This document shows, piece after piece, positions 46,536 through 59,195 of a stretch of DNA of 64,000 nucleotides. The stretch is from Molossus alvarezi. Taxonomy: Eukaryota > Chordata > Mammalia > Chiroptera > Molossidae. The stretch spans positions 5,394,001 through 5,458,000 of the forward strand of contig CM073886.1 in NCBI GenBank assembly GCA_037176705.1, read 5' to 3'. Each line of letters begins with the position of its first letter. Position 1 is the stretch's first letter. The notes beneath the pieces are model-generated. The model searched no databases. It was given only the letters and a program-made list of their open reading frames with translations, and was not told where the DNA came from. Made by a program: the position numbers and the translations under genes.

Positions 46536-46740
46536 AGGTTGATGAACTTCAAAGGGAAGGGGGAGGAAAGGGCAGGAAGAGATAAACCAAAGAACGTACG
46601 TTCATATATGCGTATCCAATGGACACAAACAATAGTATGGAGAAGGCAGGAAGGGGCAGGAGTGGGGAGGAGGGGGTCAATGGGGAGCAAGGGGAGACAT
46701 CTGTAATACTTTCAACAATAAAGATAAAATTTTTTAAAAA

Positions 46741-46803
46741 GCATGTTGTACACCTGAAACTAATATAATGTTATATGTCAATTATATCTTAATAAATACG
46801 TAA
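46741..46803 (+). mobile_element. L1 3' UTR, right part (outermost layer resumes)
   Basis: 'gcatgttgtacacctgaaac', 'taatataatgttatatg', 'caattatatcttaataaa' is the terminal text of the same old L1 interrupted at 43735. The join 'atcatgttatg' and 'gcatgttgta' suggests a decayed target duplication of roughly 10 bp. Confidence 0.8.
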
Positions 46804-47090
46804 ATAGAAGAAAAAGAAGAAGTCAGTGCGTTGAGAGAGAGGAACCGTGAACGGCTGGGTGCAGTGACACTGGCTCCCCTGGGAGCCTCCCATGTTTGTC
46901 CTGCTCAGACCCCCACCGCCAGGAGCAGTCTGATGATCGTTGCGTGTTGCAGTGAGAACACTACTAGGAAAGCTACAGGGCCAGGAAATGGAGAAGCTTG
47001 ACTCAAGTCTGGGTTTTCTGAATTCAAATCATCTCCAGTTCCTCACCCAACATCAATTAACCGATTCCATTTAATGCATTAATCCTAGGC
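46804..47090. other. Unassigned intronic sequence
   Basis: Nothing recognisable. Confidence 0.35.
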
Positions 47091-47255
47091 AATTGCCCCA
47101 AGACCTTGCCACTCCAAGTGTGGTCCACACAGACCAGCAGGTCGGCCTCACAGCCAGCCTGTTAGGAAGGCAGAGCCTCGGGCCTCCTCCCTGCAAATGC
47201 AGAATCTGCATTTCAGAAAGACCCCAGGCATTCAAATGCACACTCAGGTGTCAGA
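47091..47255 (-). mobile_element. MER20-like hAT fragment
   Basis: 'ccaagtgtggtccacacag', 'accagcaggtcggcctcac', 'atgcagaatctgcatttcag' and 'aatgcacactcagg' follow the order of a MER20-type nonautonomous hAT element in reverse. Old. The family name is from memory. Confidence 0.55.
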
Positions 47256-47664
47256 CGGGTGACTTAAGGGACCCACTGCACAGAAAGGGGAGGTAGGCCT
47301 ATGAGTGGGCCAGGCTCTCAGCCCAGACTGAGGGAGAAGGAGCGATACCGTTCCCACCAGAAGATGCTCTGATAGTGTCTTCGTGTCGGGCCAGGCCAGC
47401 GCGGAGGGCGCCTGAGCGGTGGAGGTCCAGCTGCCTGGACGTCTGTCAGAGCTGTGCTGCAGCAGCAGAAACCACCAACACCCACGGCGCCCCCCCCCCC
47501 AGCCCAGCTTTCCGAGAAAGGAGCAGTACCCCTTCTCCCAGTCCTTGCTCCCCCACATCATGGCCCTCCAGACATGGTTGCTCCCCCTCACTCCAAAACT
47601 GCTTCCATGCAGGCTGTCTTCGTCCCAAACAGTGTCAGTAGAGACTGTTAAACGTAGTTTTTCA
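47256..47664. other. Unassigned intronic sequence
   Basis: No family or gene is recognised. A C-run (10 bases) lies near 47490. Confidence 0.35.
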
Positions 47665-47680
47665 TTAGTTCATTTTTTTA

Positions 47681-47908
47681 AATCTTCACCAGAGGATTTT
47701 TAGGTGGGAAGGGGAAGGAGGAGGGAGGAAAAGAGAGATGGAGACATCGATGTGAGAGAGATACATTGGCTGGTTGCCTCCGGCAGGACCCTGACCAGCC
47801 CAGGGATTGAACCTGCAACCGAGTTATGTGCCCTTGACTGGGAATCAAACCCGTGACTCTTCGGTCTGCAGGCCAGCGCTCTAACCACGGAGCCAAACTG
47901 GGCAGGGC
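47681..47908 (-). mobile_element. VES SINE, type II (antisense), older
   Basis: 'taaatcttcaccagaggat', GA-rich block, 'acatcgatgtgagag', 'gcctccggcaggacc', reversed head ending 'aaactgggcagggc'. Imperfect 16-bp flanks: 'cattagttcatttttt' at 47665 and 'cattcgctcattattt' at 47909. Confidence 0.88.
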
Positions 47909-47924
47909 CATTCGCTCATTATTT

Positions 47925-49425
47925 TAACTATGAAGAATACAGGTTCATGGGAAAAAAGAAATCTAATGAGTGCAGGAAGGTAAAGGTGGAAGCCAAGTTC
48001 CATTCTACCCTGCAGTCCGTCCCTGCCCCCAAGGTCGTTCTCCAGAGGTCACCACGGAAACAGTTTACTGTGCATCCTGTTAGAGGTGGTGTATGTATGT
48101 CTGTGCTAGCATATGTGTGTATTTTGTACGTAAGTTGACACATATGGAATGCACTGTTATACAACTTGCTTTTTTCACTAAATACTACATCTAGGATTCC
48201 TTTGTGTCAATATCTGTAGATCCACCTCATTTTTTAACAGCCACGAAATAATCTTTTTGTCTGCCTTCACTGTAGTTTAACCAGCCTCCTGTGAAGAGTT
48301 GTTTCTGGCCTCTTTCCAAGACAAACACTGTTTCAGTAGTCAGGTCAACGCCAGCTGCTGTAACACAAACTCTGGGACGAAAGTGTATTTCTTGCTCACC
48401 ATAGTCCAAGGGTGCTTTCCTAGGTGTACATGGTCTTCCAGGCCCCTTCTACCTTTTGGACCCGCCCCTTTTAGAGCCACAAAGTTCTCTGCATTCAGCT
48501 AATGCCACGATTTTCAGCTGCTGCACCCCAAGAGTTTTAAAAAGATGCAGCACCTGACTATTTAGTCAGGGTCACTGACCTCTTTCATATAAAAATATGA
48601 AAACAGCCAATACCGCAATAGCTGTCTGGTATGAATGAATCAAAATGATAAGTATATTTTTGTCAGATCAGCAAAAAATGTATTTTTGTGTGCTGCAGAG
48701 TTTTAGTAATTAGTTAATGTGTGCCATGAGATGAAAAGGGTTGGGAATGTCTGAGCTAGTAGACAGAAAAGATAGTGCAGAGGGCACACCTACTCTGAGC
48801 AGCTTGGGCTGGGGGTAGCACACTGTGTTACCCACTGTCCTGGCCAGCCGGCGCCCCACCGGCTGCGGGGCTGCTGGGAAATGTAGTCCTTGGCTGGGTG
48901 GCTGCCTTCCAGAAACAGCTGTGCCTGGCAGGGAGGAGCAGGCGTCTGGGTGGACATCAGCCTGTCTTTGCCACAAATGCTCACACACGATCCTCATGTG
49001 GCTGTAGAAGTGGATTTCCACCGGAACTGCTGGGTTGGGTAGATCATATCGAATCGCTCCCCTAACAAGGACCTTTATGCTGCTACCAATATTGAAGAGT
49101 AAGCTCCACACACTCTTGCCAGCAATAACTGTTATAGTATTTCAAAACATATTTTCAGTTATTACAGGTGAATGATGTTATTCACGATAGGTTTTAATTC
49201 GCACTTCTTTAGTTTTAAGAGAGACGGAGCATCCTTTCAAGTATTTTTCACCCACAGCTCTTTCTCTGTGAACTCTCCCATCACCTGTGCTCCTAGTCTA
49301 CAGCTGGTTATCCTTTTCTTACTGACCTGCAAGAACTTCCAGAAAATATATTTAAATTTCCCTTTGTTTCTCAAATACTTTTCCAGCTAGTCATTTTCCC
49401 TTCATTTAATTTACCATATTTTTTC
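47925..49425 (-). mobile_element. Old L1 3' UTR text, antisense, interrupted
   Basis: 'cacatatggaatgcactg', 'acaacttgcttttttcac', 'agatccacctcattttttaac' (47930-48250), then after 0.7 kb of other sequence 'gaagtggatttccaccgg', 'actcttgccagcaataac', 'cgcacttctttagttttaag' (49005-49425). The order matches reverse L1 3' text. The inserted 48300-48960 part includes a 'gctgctgtaacacaaac' old repeat and unassigned sequence. Confidence 0.6.
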
Positions 49426-50094
49426 ATCCCAGAGACATGTTTGCTGCGTAATCTCACTTTTCGGTCTTTTTCTCCGTGAATTTGCCTCATGCTTGGAAAG
49501 GCTGTCCTCGTGCCAAGACGGACCCCAGTTCCCACACTTCCTTCTTGCGCGAGAGCCCCTGGAATCCAGACTGCGACTTGCTGTGCTGCTCTGGAGACGG
49601 GCCTTCGTGCTGCGTGGCCCGGTTTCCGAGCCCGCCGGCGGGCCTGGGGACAGCAGCGTCACTGAGGCAGCGTGGACAGAGCGGGGTGGGTCCCCGCAGA
49701 GCTGAGCCCACACCCAGCCCCGCTCTGCACCAGTGTCAGCTGGTAGTGTGTCTGTGTCCGGGGCGTCAGGCACGACTCGGGGCTTGGGCTGCTCAGAAAT
49801 GCCACAGGCTGAGTGGCTTAAACGAGAGAAAGTTCTTTCTCAGCCTGGAGGCCCGGAGGCCATCGGGGCGCGGCCGGTGGTTCCTGGTGAGAGCGCCCCC
49901 TGCTGTGCCGAGGCTGCCCTTGCTGTGCTCGCTCGTGGCTCTGAGCCGGTCACTTCCAGCTGGTCACGTCCCTGAGGGCTCCACCTCAGGACCCCTGCAA
50001 GCACCACCTCCCCGGGGGAACAGGCATCGCGTGCGGTTGGAGGAAAGCGAGCGCTCAGCCTGGCTGAGAGATGCTGTGTGCCCGTGTTTAAAGA
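49426..50094. other. Unassigned GC-rich intronic sequence
   Basis: A 212-codon + frame and an antisense frame overlap here. Neither has a recognisable domain, and both look like products of GC-rich composition. Confidence 0.4.
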
Positions 50095-50460
50095 TATACA
50101 CCATGATGATGTAATAGAGTACACACCTTGAAATGACTACCACAATCAAGTTCACTGATACATTCATCACCTCACATAGTTACCATTTCAAAGATCTAGT
50201 CTCTTAGCAGCTTTCAAGTATATGATACAGTATTCTTAATGACAGGGACTCATACTGTAATTAGACCCCAGTTACACAGTTATTGATCTCATAACTGAAA
50301 GTTTGGACCCTGTGACCAGCATGTCCCCGTCTCCCCACTTCTCAGTCCCTGGTAACACCGTTCTGCTCTCTGGTTCTGAGTTCGACATATAGATTCCACA
50401 TACCAATGAGATCATATAGTACGTGTCTTTCTATGTCCGGCTTGTTTCACTCGGCCACGG
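50095..50460 (-). mobile_element. L1 3' end, antisense
   Basis: 'gagtacacaccttgaaatg', 'cattcatcacctcacatag', 'ctgtaattagaccccag', 'atagattccacataccaatg', 'gagatcatatagtacgtg', 'ccggcttgtttcactc': the familiar reverse L1 3' UTR. Confidence 0.75.
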
Positions 50461-50476
50461 AGAAGGAGCCGCAGCG

Positions 50477-50710
50477 CTGGCCGCTGTGGCTCAGCAGTTA
50501 GAGCATCGGCCTGCGGGCCAAAGAGCTGCGGGTTCAAGTCCGGTCAGGGGCACGTACCTCGCTTGTGGTTTGGTCCCCAGCCCTGGTCAGGGTCGTGAAA
50601 CAGGCAACCAGTTGGTGTGTCTCCCTCACATCAATGTCTCTCTCTCCCTCTCCCCCTCACACTCTGTCTGAGGATAAAGGGAAATGTCCTTGGATGAGGA
50701 TTTAAAAAGG
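50477..50710 (+). mobile_element. VES SINE, type II (sense)
   Basis: 'ctggccgctgtggctcagc' head with A-box, 'gcgggttcaagtccgg' B-box, 'gggcacgtacctcgcttg', 'gtccccagccctggtcagg', CT tract, 'actctgtctgaggata' and a decayed 'gatgaggatttaaaaag' tail. One of two clear type II copies in sense orientation. The donor-like hairpin tail is decayed here. Confidence 0.88.
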
Positions 50711-53700
50711 TGCTCCTGCCATCTGGACAGCACGGATGAGCTTGGAGGACGTTGTGCCCGGTCAAGGAGTTGTGCCCATTTCTTGTGGTTACCAAGAGAA
50801 GGACTCAAACTCGGAAGCAGCCCCTGCCCCCAGAGTCTCTGTGTCTCTGTCATGCAGGGGGTCCCTGTCTAGGCTCCGTCTGTCACAAGATGGACTTGAC
50901 AAATCCTGTGGGAGAAAGACATGGGAGGGACACACAAGCCCAGGCTCTCTCCTCCCCAGCACCCCGAGGAGCATGCCAGGGCCTGGACCAGCTGGGTCGG
51001 CACTCCATAAAGGGGCTGCACCCTCACACCTCCGCCAGCTCCCCCTTACACGACAGGCTGAGGGCAGCCTTACCACGGGGGATGATCAAGTGGCTGGGAC
51101 ACCAGGCGGGCCGGGAGTGGGTCTAGCGTTTCCAGTTCTCTGGAAAAGCCAGCTTTGCAGTACTGGGCACCTTGGGGACCTATTGGAAGCTGGGTTCAGG
51201 CAGAGCCCCTGCTGCCAGAGGAAGGAAGCCCCAGCCTGTGGGAGCTGAGTTCCGGTCTGCCGCTCGCCCTGGGAGAAGAGGACCCGTGCCCTGTGGTCCA
51301 CACACCCTAACGCCTCACTCCCCTCTTGTCCTCAGTGTGCGCTTGTCGTGCATCCATGCCGGGCACGAGACACACCGTCAGTGCAGGGGTGGCCGCCACG
51401 CCTGCCTTCTGTGGCCTGGCACTCGGGGTGATGATCCAGGCAGGCAGTGTGTGAGAGGGAGATGTCTACACTGGGCCACGGGGTCGCAGGGATTACAATG
51501 CCTGACTCTTCGGAAGGGGTGAATAAGCTAGATGCAGTCAGGAAAGGCTTCCTGGTGGAGGTGATAATGAGCTAAGAGCTGAGCGAAGTTTTGCCTGACA
51601 GGCTACAGAGGGTTTTACCCCCAAACCACTCCAGGTCACAGGTCTCTTAGCATGAAACATGCAGAATTGAGGGGACTCTGAATAGCCCGGTGAGGCCAGA
51701 GCCTGGGTGGCCACGGCCCAGATAGAGAAAAGCCCCATAAACCCTACCAAAGTCTTTACCTGTGAGCAGTGAAGAATTCCGGGTGCAGCTGAAGCTGGGA
51801 CCCAGTGTTTTGCTCCTGGGTCATGTAAGTGTAAGGATCTGGGGCTGTGGGCTCTCAGGCTAAGGAGGATGGAGCTTCGGTGCTGTGTCTGCAATTCAGC
51901 TCAGCACATGGGGTTGGCAGGGTTCATTGTCAGAGCCGGTTTCTTGCAAAAAAGCCTTTGGCTTCTCTTCTGCTCCTAATTATCCCCCTGGAGACTGCGA
52001 CGCTGTTCAAGGTGCCTGGTTGCCCAGTTAGGAGCTAATAAGTTACTAAAGAGCCCCCAGGCAGCCAGGTCTTCCCGAACACATCCGCAGGGTGTACAGA
52101 TTTAGCAGAAAGCACGCTCTTCCGGAGAATCCTGGCAGTATCATCAGAGGTGTGCCAGTTTAGCAAGCTCCCAGGGAGGCCCTGCTCACACAAGCTCCCG
52201 CAGGCTAACACGCACAGGCTGTCCCTTTGGGGGTGTCAGGGGGGCATGGGAGCTGTCTCTGCCCCACTGGATGGGTCAGAAATATCATTTCCAAGCTGAC
52301 AAGAAAGTATTCAGGGTTGTCGCTTTTTTCAGTGGGGCCCCAGGAAGAAGGCGGACTGCGGGCTTCTGTGGCGTGGGGCCAGGCAGGCGTCGCACTGGCG
52401 CACCCCAGTGTGCTTCTCCTGCACCGTGCCAGGCTGAAGCCTGCCTGTGTGCCCCTTCAGCAGATCCTCTCTGCAGCCCCCCAGTGCCCACCGTCCTGTG
52501 GTGCTGAGCACACAGCTGCCTCCGAGGCAGCCGACCCTTCTCCCCGAGCTCGCGGTCTGTGGGGGGCGGGGATGGGCGAGAAGGAAACATACAAATAATA
52601 GATAATGTGGTAGAGAGTGATGAGCGCCATCTCGTTACTGAGGAGCGTGCGTTTCATGAGGTGCACTTCCCAAGCTTCTCCGATCTAAGACTCAGAGCGC
52701 ACAGGGAGGGGCGCGGGCTTTCTCTGAGGTGCTGCAGGCCGATCCGCGAGCAGCTGTTCTCAAGGCTGAGCGGCTGAGGAGCAGTCTGCAGCCCAGGTGC
52801 GTCATTCCAGGCCCACTCGGGTCGCCTGGGGCTTCGAAAGGGCAGGTGCGCCGCCCTCACGCCCGCACCTGCTGGAGTTTCTGATGGAATGAGTCTGGCG
52901 TGGGCCTGGGCAGCTACATGTCTTCAGAGCCCTCCAGGTCCAGCTTGACTTGCCCACCTGCTCCCCTCCCGCCACAGCGCAGACCGGCCACAGCCCTGTC
53001 CTCTGCACACCAGGGGAGCCTTGGGCAGAGGGCACTGAGCAGAAAACACGCGGAAGTGGCAGAGATGGGTGCTCTGACTCACTCGACCCTACCTTTGGCG
53101 TCTGTGAGCTTGAGCACCTGTGGCCATGATGAAATCTTACCGATGGCATAATGAGTGCCCCTCCCCAGGACTGTCTGCCAAACCCTTCCTCTGCCCCGGG
53201 GTCAGAGTGCCAAGAAAGGGCTGGGCTACATAAATGAACACTGGTCCTTTCTGAGGTGCAAGGTGACCTCTCAGTGCCTGTGACACTGGGTCTCCAGTCA
53301 GCTTCCTGAGCACCTGTGGGGTGCCAGTCCCTGCGCCAGGAAGGCACAGATGTCCTCACCTGTGCTGAGGACCTGTTGGTGTCCATGACGCAGACCCTCG
53401 TGGCTGGAGGCGCAGAGCGCCGTGGACTACAAGCAGGTTCACCGAGGTGTGGGTTCGGGCTTAGACTTGGAAAGGCCGGACCATGAGGGGGACGAGAACG
53501 AGGATCGCGGTCTGAAGGGTGAAAACTCAGCAGGCACCAGCACGAGCGCCGGGTGTTCGGCAGGCGTGCGCGTCGGGTTCCCAGGACAGCAAGAGGAGAG
53601 TTCTGGGAGGGCGGCCCGTGGCCCGCGGCCCGGCCAGGAACACGGACTGCAGCCTAAGGATGGTCGGTGGTTGACAAGATGGGGTTTGCTTTAGAAATTG

Positions 53701-56700
53701 TTCTCTGGGGTTCAGAAGGCGAGTGGGCTGGGGGGGAGAGGACGACCTGGGGCAGAGAGAAGCCTGCTGTCTGAGGAGCAGGCGACAGAGGACCTGGGTC
53801 GTGTGGGAGACAAAGCCCAGGAGAGCGGAGGCAGATGTGAGAAGGAGCCCGGAGGACAGAGGCTTCTCTGCTCTGTTGGGGGCTCGTGGCGATGATATCT
53901 GCAGAAACAGGCAAAGGAGAGAAGTGGGTTCGGGGAGGAGAAGGCAGTTCCGTCGCCGAGGCCAGGTCTCCAGCGCGCAGACAGCTGACGTCCTGGTCTC
54001 GCGCGGCAATTGGAGCTTCGGTTACACACATGGGCGGGAGCTCCCTGGGGGTGGTTGAAGGCTGGGGAGGAATGAGGTCCTTCAGAGAGATCACACAGAG
54101 AGAAGTGGGGGGCACACCTGGGGGCACATGCAGAATGTAGAGAGCGTGGAGAATTTGAAAAGGTTCCACAGCACCCTCAACAGTGGAAGGCCTGTGTGCG
54201 TGGACGGTGGCAGCAGACCCTGGAGATGCGGGGAGGGGGGCACCTGCCCCCATGGAGTGCACGCTCCCACAGGGAGGAAGCCAGGCTGTAGCAGCCGAGT
54301 CAGTGTTCTTGGGTCGCAAGCAACAGCAACCGGCTATGACGAACTTAAAGTAGCAACAACTTATCGGAAGGCTGTCTGGTCACTCACAGAACAGACGAAA
54401 GGGCAGGAACCAGGAGAGCCGAAGGGATTTGGGAAGGACGCGGAGGGGCGGCTTTCCAGGCTCCTGGACCTGGTGGGAAGGTCCAGTCCAACCAGTTTGG
54501 TCTCGATGATACAGCGTAGTCTTTATGACACAGTTGGCGTCGATGGGCCCACCTCCAGCCAAGCACCCACCCCTCGGCCCGTGGAGATTTCGTCCAATGC
54601 AGGAGTGGTAGTTCCTCAAAGGAAAATCGGGGGGCTCTTATCAGATGTAGGGAAATTGTTGCTGAGCTGGTTACAATAACAGGTGTGAGGGAGTCCAAAT
54701 GGTGTCAGACTAGTTCATTAATTTTTGCAAAGCTACATAAAAATAAAGGAGGCTTATGCTTAAGAGGGTTGCAGGGTAAGAGAAAAATGCAGCCTTGTGT
54801 TAGCAGCTGGAACAAGTAAGCAAAATGTAAAAAATGCCATGAAGAGGGGACAGGAGCCTTTGGGAGAAGTCTCGTCCCCACCGCACCTGTGCGTGGAGCC
54901 GAGCGACGTTCACCCAGTCTCCTCCCATGTGTCCCCACACAGGCCCATGCTCGTCCCAGTGGCTGCAGACACACAGGTGAGGTGTGCTTTGGTGGGGGAC
55001 AGTTTGAAGCACACGGGCCAGCTGACACATGGCATGGGTACGTGCGCGATACCCTTCAGCCTGGCTGTGCCTTCTGCAGCATCTGTGGTTGGTTTTGCAG
55101 CTGGCCTGCCCGTCAGGAATCAGAAGGGCGGGGCTTCACTTCAGTTCACAAGCAGGGGACGGTGTGACACTCTGGGTCACTGGGACGGGTCTGAGTTTTC
55201 CAAGCTGGTAACAGGAATGTCCATTGGTGCCCTGGCCACGGTCAGAGCTCCCGAGTCACATAGTTCGAGACGTGTGCGTCCTCACCTCCTCTCTCGGACA
55301 TGCTTCAGTGTGTTAAAGGGTATGCAGAGAAATCCGCTCAACTTCTTTGTGCTGGGGAAGACCTGCATATAGAGTTGGAAAAGTCCTTAGGTTTAAATGT
55401 GTTGTCACATTTATGCAGTTCTGTGTATGGCCACCTTTATCATGCAGGCCAACACCGCGTTACAATGGATGCCAAGGTCAGTCTAATGGAGCTGATTTCT
55501 AAGAAAAGCTGGCCAAAGGATTCTTTTCATGTGCATCGTGAGTGTTTGCTAATAATGTCCAATTAAAAAGTGGCCTATTCAGTATTAATAAATACTGTTA
55601 AAACTTTCAACTCACTGGGGTTCATTATAAACGTTGGGCCTGGAAGCAAAACGTCGTGGTATCAGCCTACCGGCAGCACGGTGACAGGAAGTTCGGGGGG
55701 GCGGGCAGGTTTGGAGAAGGCGGAGGGAAAGGGAGCTGACGTCCAGGTGGACAGGGGAGCCCTGCCCCCTATTCCTCTGAGACGAGGGGGAGGGGTACAG
55801 GAGGGGTGCAGATGACAGTCAGTTTCAGGCTGGGGGGGAGAACAGTTGAAGGTGTGACAGCTTATGTGTCCCTAGGGTCATGAGAGACCAGTCGTGTTAA
55901 GCGGGTGCCGGGAGCAGGGTGGGAGCTTACGGTGCGAATGTGGAACACCTGTGAAGACTCGTCAGGGTCCTGGACAAGAAGTACCGGATCACTGAGCAGC
56001 ACTGAGGCTCAGCTGAAGACAGATTTAATACCTCGAGGAAGGGTCTGGCGCCAGGGTCCGCAGTTTTCATTCCTGCTGTTTAGCAACCCAGAGACAGAAT
56101 TAGAAAGGACGAGAGGTCGGGAGGATGCATTATTAGGGACTGGAAAGTAGTACAAGGAAATGAGGAGGAGGAGGAGGAGGCTGAAATATTGTTCACTGGG
56201 TCCAGAGAAGGTGTGCACGAAAGTGGGACCCAGAAGATCGTAGGTGAACGTGAAGATCAGGTGGAACGAGTATGAGACTGTGGTAAATATATACAGAAAT
56301 AGCTGCAGCCTGCATTCGTTTCCTGACATTTCTTGGGCAGTAAATGCATCCCTTCGGGCCCTGCCCTGGTCTCACACCGCCTTCCTCCCGGTGTGTCTCC
56401 TGCCCTCTGGTGCCTGGCGAGCATGCTCCGCATCGGACCGGGCGCCCTCACCCAGGACGATCTCGTCGCGAGGTCCTAACTTACATCTGCAAAGACTCTT
56501 TCTCCAAATAAGGTCACGTCCATAGGTTCTGGGTGGATACATCTTTGGGGGGCCACTGTTCAACCCACTACCTAGTCCTGGATGGACTTTCGGCATGAAC
56601 CTCTCAGGACGAGGCCACTTGCGAGGACAGGATCCGCTGTACGGCCAGGAGTAAGAGTTGCTAAAAGAGAGGCGGAGACGGAGGTGTTGAGTCGGAGGTC

Positions 56701-56844
56701 TGTGAAGCCCGGTCACTGGGCAGGGATGGTACGGGATCTGGGATGAAGAAGACAAGGAGCCAGGAGTCCGTACTCCCGGGGAGTGTGAAGAGGAAAGCTT
56801 TGGGGTTGGCCAGTCATCGTGCCAGGACCGAGGACCCTCTGCTG
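50711..56844. other. Long stretch without genes
   Basis: 51525-51840 may be a copy of the unnamed repeat seen at 28800. 54295-54400 ('gtcgcaagcaacagcaacc') resembles the old repeat at 9075. 56160-56182 is a GGA microsatellite. 56480-56580 ('ccaaataaggtcacgtcc', 'gttcaacccactacc') is the tail of a widespread old repeat. Frames of up to 221 codons have no recognisable protein. GC-rich overall. Confidence 0.4.
56162..56182 (+). repeat. GGA microsatellite
   Basis: A short run of about seven GGA units within purine-rich sequence. Confidence 0.8.
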
Positions 56845-57240
56845 GTGCTCCGCGGCTCTGCCTTCAGTTGGGATCATTTGAGGAACTTTAAAAAGTATCC
56901 AACCCTAGAGAGTTTTATATCCAACCCTAGATAGTTTTTATCAGTTGGTCCAGGGTGGGGCCCAGACATCTATATTTTTTTGAATTCCTGGTGTGGCTCA
57001 GTGGTTGAGCATCGATCCTGCACCAAGAGGTCGCCGGTTCAATTCCTGGTCAGGGCACATGCCCAGGTTGTGGGCCAGATCCCCAGTGGGGGGCATGCAG
57101 GAGGCGGCCAATCAATGTTCTCTCTCATCGATGTTTCTCTCTCTCTCTCCCACTTCCTTCCTCTCTCTAAAATCAATAAAGATATTAAGAAAGATATTTA
57201 AAAAAATAAAATTCCTCAGGTGGCCTAATGTTAGTGATAA
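56845..57240 (+). mobile_element. MER20-like hAT element split by a SINE
   Basis: 'ttcagttgggatcatttgag', a duplicated 'tatccaaccctag' (56898 and 56922), 'ggtccagggtggggccc', 'agacatctatattttt', then after the SINE 'aattcctcaggtggcc'. The two halves read on across the SINE, so the SINE is younger. The family name is from memory. Confidence 0.55.
56990..57209 (+). mobile_element. VES SINE, type I (sense)
   Basis: 'ggtgtggctcagtggttg' head, 'cgccggttcaattcctgg', 'gatccccagtggggggcatg', CT tract, 'aaaatcaataaagatatt' tail. 7-bp flanks 'aattcct' at 56983 and 57210. It lies 650 bp upstream of the HS3ST2 exon. Confidence 0.93.
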
Positions 57241-57242
57241 GG

Positions 57243-57335
57243 GAAACCTTTATTATTGTTTTCATTTACAGTGGACATTCCATGTTATGTTAGATTAGTT
57301 TCAGGTATACAGCACAGTGGTTAGAATTTATTTCT
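57243..57335 (-). mobile_element. L1 3' end fragment, antisense
   Basis: 'catttacagtggacattcc', 'gattagtttcaggtatacag', 'cacagtggttagaattt': reverse L1 3' UTR wording, short. Confidence 0.7.
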
Positions 57336-58480
<1,145 letters not shown>

Positions 58481-59195
58481 GTCTCTGACACCCAAGGGCT
58501 CCTCGCGAGGTTGGTTCTTAGGGCCTGTGATCCCCTCACCCGGCACAGCCAGGCTCCAGCCCCTTCCGCTCCTTGGACCCCCTCATCCTGGAACCCGGAG
58601 GGCCCAGAGACCAGGGTCCCCGCCACAGCTCTTCCCAGGCTGCCCTGGCAATGCTGATCGACTCCCGACATGTCCAGTCAACTCCAGATCATGTCCCGTC
58701 AGCCCTCAGCTGTCCTGGGAAATTGCTTTAGGAGAGCGGACCTTCCCATTATGCTAGCTTTTAAAAGTGGTGATGGTTCTGTTGCTGTGACACAGCAGTC
58801 TGTCCCTGTCACTGTCCACCCGAGTGAGCTTGTTAATTCCGAGTGTCATGTACTTCCCCTCTGAGCTTAACTGTCCTGAGCCGCCCGGGGTGGTGGTGAG
58901 GGACCAGCCTCATGCTCCGACCCTACAGCTCACCCAGAGACGCAGAGCGGCCCCCGGCCACTCGTAGGAGACAGACCCTTTGACGATGGAGTAAACCAGA
59001 GCTTTCGAAGGCTGTGGTCTCAGCTCTGCTGCAGGGCGACTGTCTCTGAAACCACTTGGTGGCTCTCCCTGCTCCCTGTGGCCAAAAGCACATAATTCTG
59101 CTATTACGGGTACTTGCCTCACGCGAGCTTTCGTGTTCAGCATGCGACAGAATCGAGCTTGTCCATGTGAAATAAATATGGCTCTCTCGTGTCCT
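58481..59195 (+). other. HS3ST2: HS3ST2 3' UTR
   Basis: Runs from the stop codon to a probable cleavage site 10-30 bases after AATAAA at 59171. No earlier AATAAA is seen in this interval, and no interspersed repeat is recognisable in it. The exact cleavage position is inferred. Confidence 0.75.
59171..59176 (+). promoter_or_regulatory. HS3ST2: Polyadenylation signal of HS3ST2
   Basis: A canonical AATAAA about 690 bases after the stop codon, followed by a T/GT-containing stretch ('ctctctcgtgtcctg', then 'ctctctgtacgctgg') that can serve as the downstream element. Confidence 0.8.

Larger units (their letters stand above)
43736..46740 (+). mobile_element. HAL1-type half-L1 retroposon with three nested SINEs
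   Basis: About 3.0 kb in total, roughly 2.3 kb once three SINEs are removed. It starts with 'tctggtcaagatggcagg', typical of an L1-like 5' end, followed by about 1.05 kb of GC-richer 5' UTR, an ORF1-like frame (44792 to about 45870), a purine-rich 3' UTR and an A-rich end after 'caacaataaagataaaa'. No trace of an ORF2 endonuclease or reverse-transcriptase region lies between ORF1 and the 3' UTR. That organisation is the definition of HAL1 elements. An internally deleted ordinary L1 is the alternative. Confidence 0.75.

Noticed and set aside
49476..50114. 212-codon + frame
   Set aside because: No recognisable domain and overlaps a competing antisense frame; a composition artefact.
52802..53386. 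194-codon - frame
   Set aside because: A chance frame; no motif, and no repeat- or exon-like boundaries.
53654..54319. 221-codon - frame
   Set aside because: Proline/serine-rich chance frame in GC-rich DNA; no domain recognised.
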